Below, in pieces: positions 34,601-46,600 of a DNA stretch of 64,000 nt. The DNA comes from Monarcha castaneiventris obscurior. Lineage: Eukaryota; Chordata; Aves; Passeriformes; Monarchidae. The position numbers and the translations under genes were made by a program. Positions within the stretch are counted from its first letter, which is position 1, and every line of letters begins with the position of its first letter. The notes beneath the pieces were generated by a model that worked only from the letters and a program-made list of their open reading frames with translations, was not told where the DNA came from and did no database searches. The stretch covers positions 3,581,001 through 3,645,000 of the forward strand of contig JAMPIT010000511.1 of assembly GCA_026261815.1 (NCBI GenBank), given 5' to 3'.

Positions 34601-37600
34601 TCCGCCAAAAAGGGGATAAATTCCACCGGAACGGGGATAAATTCCAGCAAAATTGGGATAAATTCCACCAAAACGGGGATAAATTCCACTGAAATGGGGC
34701 TAAATTCCACCAAAATGGGGATAAATTCCACCCCACAGCTCCAGGGGGATGCAGGGGTGGAGCTTCTCCCACTCACAGCACGTCCTGGAAGTGCAAAATT
34801 CCAGGTAATTATTATAATTATGATGAACTCTTAATGTGGAGTTCAGCTTTCCCAAACCTGGAATCTGCTGCTGGCTGGGAACTGGGATTGCTCCAGTCCT
34901 GGAGAGCAGGCTGGGGTTGGCCCCAATTATCTGATCCACTAATTAGCCCCTGCACTAATGAGATCCTTGCAAGTGGGAAATCTCCTCCTCCAGGGCATGT
35001 GTGGCCACGGGAGCTGTCTCTGCCCAGAATTCCAAGGAATTCCTGCAGTTTTTGGGGTCATTTTGGTGCTTTTGGTCAATGTGGTGCTGCAGGAGCTGTC
35101 TCTGCCCAGAATTCCAAATAATTCCTGCAGTTTTTGGGGTAGTTTTGGTGCTTTTGGTCAATGTGGTGCTGCAGCAGCTGTCTCTGCCCAGAATTCCTGC
35201 AGATTTTGGGAGAGTTTTGGTGCTTTTGGCCAATGTGGTGCTGCAGGAGCTGTCTCTGCCTGGAGCTCCAAGGAATTCCTGCAGATTTTGGGGTGGTTTT
35301 GGTACTTTTGGTCAATGTGGTGCTGCAGGAGCTGTCTCTGCCTGGAGCTCCAAGAAATTCCTGTAGATTTTGGGGTAATTTTGGGATTTTTGGTCAATGT
35401 GGTGCTGCAGGAGCTGTCTCTGCCCAGAATTCCAAGGAATTCCTGCAGATTTTGGGGTAATTTTGGTGCTTTTGGTCAATGTGGTGCTGCAGGAGCTGTC
35501 TCTGCCCAGAATTTCAAGGAATTCCTGCAGATTTTGGGGGCAGTTTTGATACTTTTGGTCAATGTGGTGCTGCAGCAGCTGTCTCTGCCCAGCATTCCTG
35601 CAGTTTTTGGGGCACTTTTGGTGCTTTTGGTCGATGTGGTGCTGGTCTCTGCCCAGAATTCCAAGGAATTCCTGCAGTTTTTGGGGTCATTTTGGTGCTT
35701 TTGGTCAATGCGGTGCTGGTCTCTGCCCAGAATTCCAAGGAATTCCTGCAGCTTTTGGGGTAATTTTGTTGCTTTTGGTCAGTGTGGTGCTGCAGCAGCT
35801 GTCTCTGCCCAGAATTCCAAGGAATTCCTGCAGATTTTGGGGTCATTTTGGTGCTTTTGGTCAATGTGGTGCTGCAGGAGCAGTCTCTGTCTGGAGGTCC
35901 AAGGAATTCCTGCAGTTTTTGGGGTGGTTTTTGTGCTTTTGGTCAATGTGGTGCTGCAGGAGCTGTCTCTGCCTGGAGCTCCAAGGAATTCCTGCAGATT
36001 TTGGGGTAATTTTGGTGCTTTTGGTCAATGTGGTGCTGCAGGAGCTGTCTCTGCCCAGAATTCCAAGGAATTCCTGCAGATTTTGGGGGGGGTTTGATAC
36101 TTTTGGTCAATGTGGTGCCATGGGAGCTGTCTCTGCCCAGAATTCCAAGGAATTCCTGCAGATTTTGGGGGAGTTTTGGTGCTTTTGGTCAATGTGGTGC
36201 CATGGGAGCTGTCTCTGCCTGGAATTCCTGCAGATTTTGGGGTAATTTTGGTGGTTTTGGTCAATGTGGTGCTGCAGCTGCACTTCCAGGGATGTCTGGA
36301 AGCAAAGCTGCTCTTCTGGGCAGGGACTAGAGTATCCCAGGAGCAGCCTGGGATAGTGGGAGGTGTCCCTAACCATGCCAGGGGTGCAATTAAATCAGCT
36401 TTAAAGTCTCTCCAGCCCAAGCCAGTGGGAGATTGGGTGAAACCCCAGGGAGTTTTTGCTCCTGCAGCAGCAAACCCCGCTCGGAGGTTTTTGTTTTGCA
36501 GGAAATTGTGGGAGATTTCTCGCTGCTTCTTCCTCTTTTTGTTGCTGACCTCGTGCCCGGGGGAGCTGAGCCAGGGCAGGGTGGGCACTGCTGAGGTAAA
36601 ATCCTCTCCCTGGAGGCCTTTGCTGTGGGAATCACTTGGGAAAACACCTGGAAAGGGCAGCACTGGCAGGGCAGGTGGGATTTTTGCTGTTCCCGTGGCG
36701 AGGCCGTGGTGCCACCCTTCCCTCTGTGTGTGTGTGTGAGAGGTAATGGGGCCTCCTGCACAGCTCCAGCAGCAAATTCCCTGCCTGGAATGGGAGCCTG
36801 GAGCTGGGATGGCTGAGGGAGGGAGGGAGGGATGTGGTGAAATCTCCCAGTTGGGTTCCCACTCCCGGGATTTGGAAGATTCCCATTGAGCCACACGGAG
36901 GGAATTCATTGCTGCCTCTAGAGCTGCTCTCGTGCACCCCCCAGCTAATGGTGTTTGGTTCTCTCCTTCTCCCAAACCCTTCCCTCTGCTCTCCAGTCCC
37001 AGCCATGCATCCAGCAGGCTCCGAGGATCCTGGAGCAGTGACGTTGGAGTGGGAGCTTCCTCCCCCGGGAGCTGTCCAGAGGTTCAGGTTGCCCTGTGCT
37101 CCTCCTGGTTTGTCTGGCTGTTCCCCCTCGATCCCTTTGTCCTGTGAGATCCATGGGTTCCGGCCCCAAATCCATCCCTTGTATCCCGAGGGGTTGGATG
37201 GGAGCACTGCTGCTGAGCACAGCACAAATCCAGGTTTCATTCCTTGCAGAAAGAAAAGGTGTAGGACTGGGAAAATCCCTGCCCAGAGCTGGGTAAATAT
37301 GGGATGGGAAGGGGGAAAAGCTTAGGGCTGGAGCAGGTGGTTGAAGGAGGCTGATTTCCAGTGGAATTTGGGAATTATTTTATGGGGGAGCTGCTTTAGT
37401 CCAGCCTAACTCCTCTCAATCCCAGCCAAATATTCCCTGAAAATCGGCGTGACTCAACTCCTCCTCCTCCTGCAGCCTCTTGAGCTGCAGCTGAATTTCC
37501 TTTGCAGTCAGAGCAATTCCAAGAGGAACTTTTTAAATAGCTGCTGGAACAGCTGCATGGGAGGAAGGAGGATCAGGATGGGAAGGAGGATCAGGGTGGG

Positions 37601-40600
37601 AAGGAGGATCAGGGTGGAAAGGAGGATGCTGCTCTGCTAAAAGCCACAATTCCCCAGCGTCCAAGGAAAAATAAAGTTTGTTTTGTAGCCCTCCACTCAT
37701 CCTGGGGCACATCAGGCAGGTCAGGTCACCCTGCCAGGAGTGGTGGCCTCACATCCCAGCAGAGCTGAGGGAATTCTCATTCTCAGGAACAAAACCCCAC
37801 TGGTTGTGTTTAAGGCTCCCTCTAAATCATTTCCACAGGGTTGAAACTCCCAATCCAACAAAGCACACAATTCCCTTTAAATCTATTCTGAGTTTTCGAT
37901 GGAGTTCAGCTTAATTTTGTGAGGTGATGTTGGAGTTTTGGGACTTTCTCCTTCTGTTTTCTTTTTCTCTTGAGGAATTTTTCCCCATCTATGCTGCTGG
38001 GGCAACAAATTGTGGGGCGCTTGGGAGAAAACAAAAGACCTGGCCACAGGGGTAGGGGCACAACTTGCCACCCTCTTTCACTGGGGTTTTCCCGTGTAGG
38101 GTGGGGGGATGCTGTGAGATTTGAACTGGGAAAAAGGGGCTGTGTATGCCCTGGGCTGGCTTGGGCTCTCGGGAGCAGCCTGTGCCTTCCAAAACCCAAA
38201 GTGGTGGGGCTGGAACTGCTCAGCTTGGCTTAGGAAATCCGGGATGAGGAGAAAGCTCAGCCTTACGTAAGGGGATCTCACCAGAGGGATTCATGTGGGT
38301 TGTGTGTTCATTTGCTGCAGCCACAATATTCTGGGATCTTCCATGATTCTGCTTTTCTGCTCTTCTCAATTCCGATCTTTGTGCACAAAGGGAGCGGGAA
38401 CGCTCTGAAATTCACTTTATCCCTCAGGAATCATCACTTGAGCAGGGTAAAACTGGGAAGAGGACACAGGTCTGTCCGTCCTGACCCTGCCTGGAGCTGT
38501 CACTTCCCACTCAAGCAAGGGAAAAAAGCATCAGCGTTCCCAACAGGGATTTAGTGTGGAATTAGTTGTAGGAAGATCCCTTTTAAGCAGAGCTCTGAGT
38601 CACACTCGGCTCCGTGTCCCTACATCTGCCAGAAATAGGGATAATCCTCACAACAGCAGCACCTGGGCTCTGTGTGCTGACCCACCTGGGGAAGTGGAGG
38701 TGGGAAAGAAAGCTCCCAAAAAACAACAAAAAAAAAGCCACGTGATTCCCAGGGGCTGCAGCTGGAGTAAAGTTTGTTCCTATAGAAACTGCCGGGAGTT
38801 ATGTAAGGAACGGCTCCAAAATGCAAAGTAGGTTTTGAAAGCGACCAAAAAGTCAGGAATAGCTCGGGGCTCCTCCAGGTTGATCCCTGGTTAGTGATTG
38901 TTCCCTGTGTCCTGGGAAATCTGGGACAAAAGAGGAGCTTTGAGGTGGAGCTGTCTTGGAGCAGCGAGTTCGAGGCTGGGTTTGCCTTAATAAACTGGTT
39001 TGCCTCTATTTTTGGCAAAATATGCCATTTCTTCCCGACCTTTTCCCTAGGAATTCCAAGGGATAGTCCACGTTTAGCTCTAGGTATTGAAAAGTTTCTC
39101 AATCCATCAAAAACTGACCCAGGGCCTGCTCCTCTTCCTCTGTTCAGAGCTTTTTTTAAGGACTTGCTGGCTTCTAAAACATGCAAAATCGAATTTCCAA
39201 CCCAATTAAAATTGGAAAACAGAGTCTGAATATTTTTAACATGAAACAAAGAATTAAAAACATCTTAAAAGGTGGCAAAATGCTATTTACAGCATCAAAA
39301 TTCAGTTTAGTGATGGCAGAGCTTCCACCCTGCTGCTCTGTTTGCAGGTGCATGTGGGGCACCTGTCACCTAAATTTCTTGCATTTCATGGAAATTCAGA
39401 CCTCCTTGGGATCTGTCATTTCTGGGATTGACTGATGTGTGGTTTTGGTCAAAAATGATGCCCCAGGAAGTCTGTGGATTGTGGAATTGACTGATTTTTT
39501 TTTAATTTATATTTTTAGGCTGTGTCACCATCAGTCTCGGTGATGTCACCCAGTTGTTTTTCATGGATCCCGACGATAGCACTGCTTGAAATTATTCCTG
39601 TCACCTGTTTTATTCCTGTTTTATTGAGGGAAGGAGCCACCATCACTTTCTGCAGCAGCAGGAAAGCCCCACCCTGCTGTTCACAGAAATTCTCATTTCC
39701 TCCACCTCCCTCCATCTGCACTTCAAAGAACACGATAAGAGCAGTGATAAAGCTGCACTGAAAGCTGTTCATCTTTACTCAAAACCACACAAATCTTGGT
39801 CTTTAAGGCCCCAGGGCCCTCAAATATTGGGTAGTTTTTGGTAAACTGGAAGATTTCAAGGCTTTTCTGGCAGAAAGTAGAGCCAGCACCTTTTTTTCAG
39901 GCAAAATGTGGTTAAGGCCTGTCATTACCAGGAGGAAAAAAAGGACAAAGAAAATCCCAAAACAGCCTTTTCTTCTCTCAAAGGATGGTATAAAGCTGAA
40001 TTTTTGGGTGATTAAACTACTTGATTAGGTGTAGATCCTTATTAAACACCTTTTGTATGTGATAAAGTGAAGTTTTGGCTTTAGCATCCTCTGAAAGCTG
40101 CAGAGATCACTCAGTGTGGGCCTAAATCTGCGAGTGCAGCAGGTGTTAATCCCAAATCTGAGGTGTGAACATGATCCCTGCAGCAGGATCCATGCTCAGC
40201 TCAGTAATTAATGGTGTTAATAACGAAATATCTTCATTTAGAGGTCTTGAAGCTGATTCGAGCGGGTTTTTCGAGTTTCCCTTGGTTCCCCCAAGTCCTG
40301 GAAGTGCAGGATTGACATTTCCAGAGAAGAGCAGAGGAAGTTGTTTTGCAAGAGGGGCTTTGTCACAGCTCTGAGCAGGATGAGTGTCAGTAAATCCTTG
40401 AGCAATCTCTTTCCAGAACAAGGAAACCGCGAGGCAGAGGAACCTCTCAGATCCTGGGTTCTTTCCTCGTTCGGCTCTGCAAAAAATGGGGATTTTCAGC
40501 TTGGACTCGAGGAAATTTTTCCCCCGGTGAAAGCTGAGGGTGTGAATGTCCCGTGGCAGGGATTATCCTGCTCCAGGGAGAATTCCCCACATCCCTTTTC

Positions 40601-43600
40601 CTCAGGGGATGCTTGGATGACTCTGTGGAGCAGTTTTGGGATCCATGGATGAGGGCACGTTTCCCTGGAACAGCTGCCTGCTCATTTCCACTGGGAATAT
40701 TTCATCAGGCTCTGAATTGTGATGTTCCCTCCTTCCTGCCTATGGGAGCAGCTCCTTTTTTTTCCTGCCTCCCCCCTTTCTCAAAAGAGCAGCCAGATCC
40801 TGGTTTATTTTTAAATGCCTTCTGCAGAGTTATTACTGCTAAAAGTCGCCTCAGGAGCTTGGGCCAGAATTTGGTGCCTGAGTAAAGGGTGAGGAGTGAA
40901 TCCCCTCGGGATTTCTCAATTAAAACCACTCCAGGGTGTGAACTTGGAGCAAGTGACTCATTTGGAGCAGGCTCCTCAAGCTGGGAGTTTAAAAGGGAAT
41001 TAGGCTGAGGTTTTAAAGGGAATTAGGATCCTTTTCAGTCATTCAGATCATTCAGCAGCCCTTGGAGCATTAATGAGCAGGGCTTGGATGTGGACTGGAG
41101 CTGGCACGACCAGCTTGGTATGTGGAGTTTATTTGGACAGGCTGGGATGTAAACCAGGCTCTGGAATTGTCTCATGGAGCATTGGCTGGGCACTGAATCC
41201 CTGCTGGATTCATCCTTTACTTGGGAATGCACTCAAGTATTCAGTGCAGCTCGAAATGAAAATTCACCGAGCAGGGGATGCTTTGGAGCTCGTGATCCTC
41301 CTGCACTCCCTGCCAGGCTGGGAATGCATCCCAAGGGGGTCTGAGCTAACCTAAATCCTGTGCCAGAGCTGAGTGGGCATCCAGGCTCTTCAAAATGTTG
41401 GGATTCTTACTCAAAATTGATGTTTCCTTCCATCCAGGAGGGATTTGTGCAGGCCTGAGGTGAAGCCCAGGGCCACGAACTTCATCAGAGCAAGGACAGG
41501 TCTGGTGCCAGGTGACTTTGCTTTGCATGGATGTTAAAATTATCCATAAAAGCGAGACAAAAGTGGTGGCAGCACCAGGCAAGGCTGACCCTGGTTGGAA
41601 CTGGAGCAAAATCCCAATTTTCCATGTGGGAATGGGGTTTCCATTTTGGCCTGGTGGCTCTGAGGGTGCTCAGCCTCAGGGGAATTCATTTTATAACATC
41701 AACCAGGGGATTCGTGGAGGAAATAATTTCTTTTTAGTGGTTTAAGGAGCTGAATGGTTCTGTTGGCCTTGTCCTCAACCCTTTGGGAGATAATTCCATG
41801 ATTCCCTGAGCCAGGAGGGTGAGGTGCTCGCTGTCCTCAATTAGTGGTGGGTATCAGGGTGTGCCCAATTTTTGTGAGGGGTGATAATGCTCCCCGGCAG
41901 CTCAGCAGTGCTGATTAAAGCTTCTCTGTAGTTAGTTATTAATATAAACCCATTTTTCTCGGAAAAAATTGCCTCTGAACTCCAACCCAGGCGTTTTATC
42001 ACTGGAGCTGCTGCACGGTCTGAGCTGGGGTTGGGTTTTGGGGAAGTGAAAAGCTGCAGCACGGGCTGAAAGTCACGTCTGGAGATGCCACCTGGGGCTT
42101 TTTCGAGTCAAATCACCTTGAAAACAGCTGTGAAACCCCAGGGACATGCCTGCAAAAAGCCCTAAAAAGCCAAATCTGAGCCACTGGGCACCTACAGGGA
42201 GATTTTTAGTGGGAGATGTTTCAGTGGGAGCTGCTCCGAAGAGGGAAGTGGGAGGTTGTTTACATCTGCACCAAACCCTTCCCCCCACCCACAAACCTAG
42301 GGCTTCATGAGACATTTTAAAAGACGTTTTTAGAAGACATTTGAAGGTTAAAACGTTGCTTTGGGTTCAGCTGGAGGTCTGGGGAGGGGGTGTTGGAGGC
42401 TGTTGGATCCGACCTGACCCCAGCAGGGTTTGCTGTGGCTGCAGGCTCAGGGAGCATTTTGGAAAATCCAGATTTCCTCCCTGTGGGGTTCTGGAGTCCT
42501 TCCTTGTCACCCAGCAGAATCCTGAGCTGCTGGGGTCACAGTCTGTCCCCTGGCTCCGGATAAAAGCAACCCCACATCCCCCAGCTCCTCTGCTCCCTGC
42601 AGATTTGAAACCTTTCCTCCAGCACCTTCTGGCCGTGCAAGGACACCCAAATCCCAGCTGGAATCTCCCCAGGGAAGAGCTCACCCCTGGTTGTATAATG
42701 GGTTTATTACAGGGAGGAGTCGAAAAAGCCGAAATATTAATTTTAATTTAAATATAACAAAGCTGCTGCATATTGGCTCTGCCAGAACTTGGATTTGGGA
42801 GTTGCAGCACATTCCAGCCGGGATTCCTGTGTTATCCCAGACCCCTGAGGGGACGCTGGAGCAGCAGGAGGCTGTGACATTACCCCTGAGTCATGTTTGA
42901 GTGGGAGGTTGTGGTGGCTTGAGCTGGTCCATGTGACAATCGCAGTGAGCTGATTACTCCAGGAGCTGCCCATTAATCCTTTTAGTCCTATCAAGGCTAA
43001 ATTTATCTGGAGTTTAAATCTAACCTTGAATCTCATGCTAATCCTTCCAGCAGTCTCACGTTAGAGCCCTGGGGGTGGATCTGGGAGAGAATTCCGGGTG
43101 GAAATCATAGGAAGGATCCTGGCTAAAGGGCTTTTGTTCACAATTTTTGGGCATGTTTAGGTGGTGCTAAAGGTGTGGATTTGGTTCATTCCTACGTTTT
43201 GGAGGGTGTAATAAAGGAATTGAGGTACAGGCAAAGGGTGTGCCTCTAATCAGGTGTGGGAAGTGAATTCCTCAACTCCGTGAAATTGATATCATTCCCA
43301 AAGGCCTCTCCTGGAGAGGGGAAAAATCATCAAATAATGGCAGGAAAGGCCAGAAGATTTAATAAAGACATTTTTAAAGTGAATTCCCTGGAATAGGTGC
43401 TGGAGTTACCTGTTAGAGGTTGGATACCTTTGCTCTGGAAGGGTCCCTGATATCACTAACAGCACCATATCCCTCAGGATGCTCCAGGTTTTCCCCAGGA
43501 ATGGGAATTAAAGTGTTAACAGCATCTCCAGGGCCTCAAATGCAGCACTGCTTTTTTAGGGCTTCGAAATTACACTTTCCCCCTCTTCCCCCTCCCACCT

Positions 43601-46600
43601 CCCTCTCATTAACTTGAGGCTTTGCTATTTTAGCTGTGGCAAGAAAAGCAGGATAACTCTTCATCATCCGGAATAATGTCTGGGAAAAGGGCTGGTGGAG
43701 GCTGTTTGATCTCTAATTCTGTGTTTTCCTACTTTCCCATGCACTGGGACACCAGTTTGTGCTGGGAGCTGGAACTCTGGGCTGGGGCTGGCAGCTCGAG
43801 GCAGGGGGTTTAATTTTAAAATATTCCTGAAATATTCAGCAGGATTGAGGGTCTGGCCTGGCTGGGAGAGGGGTGGGAATTCCTGTGGATCTCTGTATCC
43901 CCTGGGGAATGCCCTGCTGGCATTCCTGGGTGCACTGAGTCCATCTAAGCTCGTTAATCTTTCCCTTGTGGGTGTTTTTTATCCCTGGCATGATCTCCCA
44001 TCCACACCTTGGAGCTGTCCTGCCTGTCCAAGCCGCATGAAAACCGGGAATTTCCATCCGAGCTGTGGAAACTGTGGAGTGAACTGATCCTTTCTCGGGC
44101 TGGGATTGGTTTTGGGGGCCAAATGTGGGGCTGGGTGCTGCTCTCCTGGCTCAGCTGGGAATTCCTGCTCAGCACTGAGGAGATTTGGGGATGCTGAGTG
44201 GGTTTTTGCTGGAAGGAATCTTCTGGAGCTCATTCCAGGTTATCCAGGAAAGAAGGAAAAAAAGCAGGATCACAGACGTGGCAGAACTCAGGGGGTTGGA
44301 GCGTTTGGGGTGGTTTAAATTCCTGTTTTCTTCCCTCTTCCTCTTCAAGCTCTTTGGTTTGTGTGGATGGAAGAGGGAGGCAATAAATCCCCAAGGATAA
44401 TGATTGGGAACATCCTGCTGATGTGGAATTCCAGTTTCCAGCCTGGATGAGAATCCGAAGGCCTCAATCCCAGTTCACTTGGTGCAGTTTCCCAGTTGCT
44501 CCAAGCCAAAACAGGGGTTGGCTCTGTTGGAAAAACTTCCCTGTCTCTTCCCAGGGCCACGATGGGCATCCTGGAATATCGGGGTGTTCATCTGCATCCG
44601 CTGTGCCGGGATCCACAGGAACCTGGGAGTTCACATATCCAGGGTCAAATCCGTCAACCTCGACCAGTGGACACAGGAACAGATTCAGGTAAGGGCTGGG
44701 ATAACACACTGAGGGGTTTGGGATTTTTTTTTGTTCCTGGGGCTTCATACATTTGGAATTCAACCAAGCCAGGATAGCCCAAAAAATGGGGGAAGTGGAG
44801 GAGGGAGAAGAATTCCAGCTAGGAGGGGAAATATCCTCATTCCAAGCTCAACAAGCAGCAGAGGGTAAAGCCCAAAGGAGCTGCAAGTCTCTCTTAAATT
44901 ACCAATTCCTGCTGCCTGCAGCTGCTGCCCACCTCTCCTTGAGCTTCCCAGGGATTTCCAGAGGGATTCTGGATTGCTAACGGGATATTTATCCTGCCTT
45001 GGACTAATTAGTGCTTAGGATTGGCAAATTGGATGGGAGGGGATTGGAGCAGCTGCCTCAGGATCCCCCTGGGGGGTGAAGAGTGGAGGATCTCCCTGAG
45101 TTCTTTGGGATGGACTTCCCTGGGATGCTGTGGGGAGAGCTTTAATGTCCAGGAAAAGAAAATTTCAAGGAATTTTTTTGCATTCCAGTGCGTGCAGGAG
45201 ATGGGGAATGGCAAAGCCAATCGTCTCTACGAAGCCTACCTGCCCGAGAACTTCCGGAGGCCCCAGACAGACCAGCATCCTTTTTCCCTGGAAAAACACG
45301 GAGCTTTCCCATCCTGGAGCTCTGTGGTTAAAGCTCCCTGAAGGAGGAGGAGTTCCCTGGGGCAGGGAGTGGGAATGAGGGAATTGCTGCAGAGCTCTGG
45401 GGGTGGAGAACTGGGACACCAATGTCACCACAGGAGGCTGCCGCAGGTTTTGGAGCCCGGAGGGAAGGGGAGGGTTGGATTTTCCAAAGTTGCTGAGTGT
45501 TCCAAAAGCTCTGTGGAGACCTAATTGTGGCCTTCCAGGACCTGAAGGAGCTGCAAGAGAGATGGAGCAAGGATTTACAAAGGGCAGGATCAAGGGTGGG
45601 ATTTTGGGAAGGAATTCTACCCTGTGAGGTGGGTGAGGGGCTGAAATGGATTTCCCAGAAAAGCTGTGGCTGTCCCATCCCTGGAAGGGTTCCCCAGGCT
45701 GGATGGAGCTTGGAGCACCCTGGGAACAGTGGAATGTGTCCCTGCCCATGGGACAGGATGGGCTTTAAAGTCCCTTCCAACCCAAACCAGCCTGGGATTC
45801 TCTGATGGAATTTTTAGTGCTCTCGTAAACTTCAGCTGTGACTCCCACCTTGCAGGAATGCTGAGTAAACAGGGATATAATGAAGTGAACCTAAAAAAAC
45901 CCCACAGGAGCACCTTTTCCCATCATTTTTTGAGTTAATCTGGTACCTGAGGTGCTTTTTGACCACTGTGATCTGTGCTGGTGACCTGAATGTGCTGAGG
46001 GGATGCTTGGGGCAAACAAAAAACAGTGGAGAAAACACAGCAAGAGCCCAAATCCTGATTTAATTCCCCTTTTATAGCACTGGAATAACCTGGAATAACC
46101 CACGAGTTGGGATCCAGGAGTAAATTATTTTAAGAAAGTTACTGCTGGAAATGCTCTTTAAACAATGATTTAATTTAGTTACAGCCTGTACCTTGTTCCT
46201 CCCTGTCAAATAAGGCTTCTATTCTGGAATCCTTTGTCCTTAACCAGCTGCTGCAGAGCTGTGGAGAGTTTTATCCGGGATAAATACGAGAAGAAGAAAT
46301 ACATGGACAGAAGCATCGACATCAACGCCTTCAGGGTGAGTCTGGAGGCCTAAATTTGTGATTAAAACACTTGAAATGTTCCTTGTGTCCAGGGCAATCC
46401 CTTCTCCAGGGCTGTTTGCCCTCCATGCAGTGAATTCCTGCACAGCACTGAGGAGATTTGAGGATGCTGAGTGGGTTTTACAGTAGGGAATCTTCTGGAG
46501 CTCATTCCGGGTTAACCAGGAAAGAAAGGGAAAAAAAGCAGGATCACAGACTTGTATTGACATGGCAGAACTCAGGGGGTTGGAGTGTTTGGGGTGGTTT

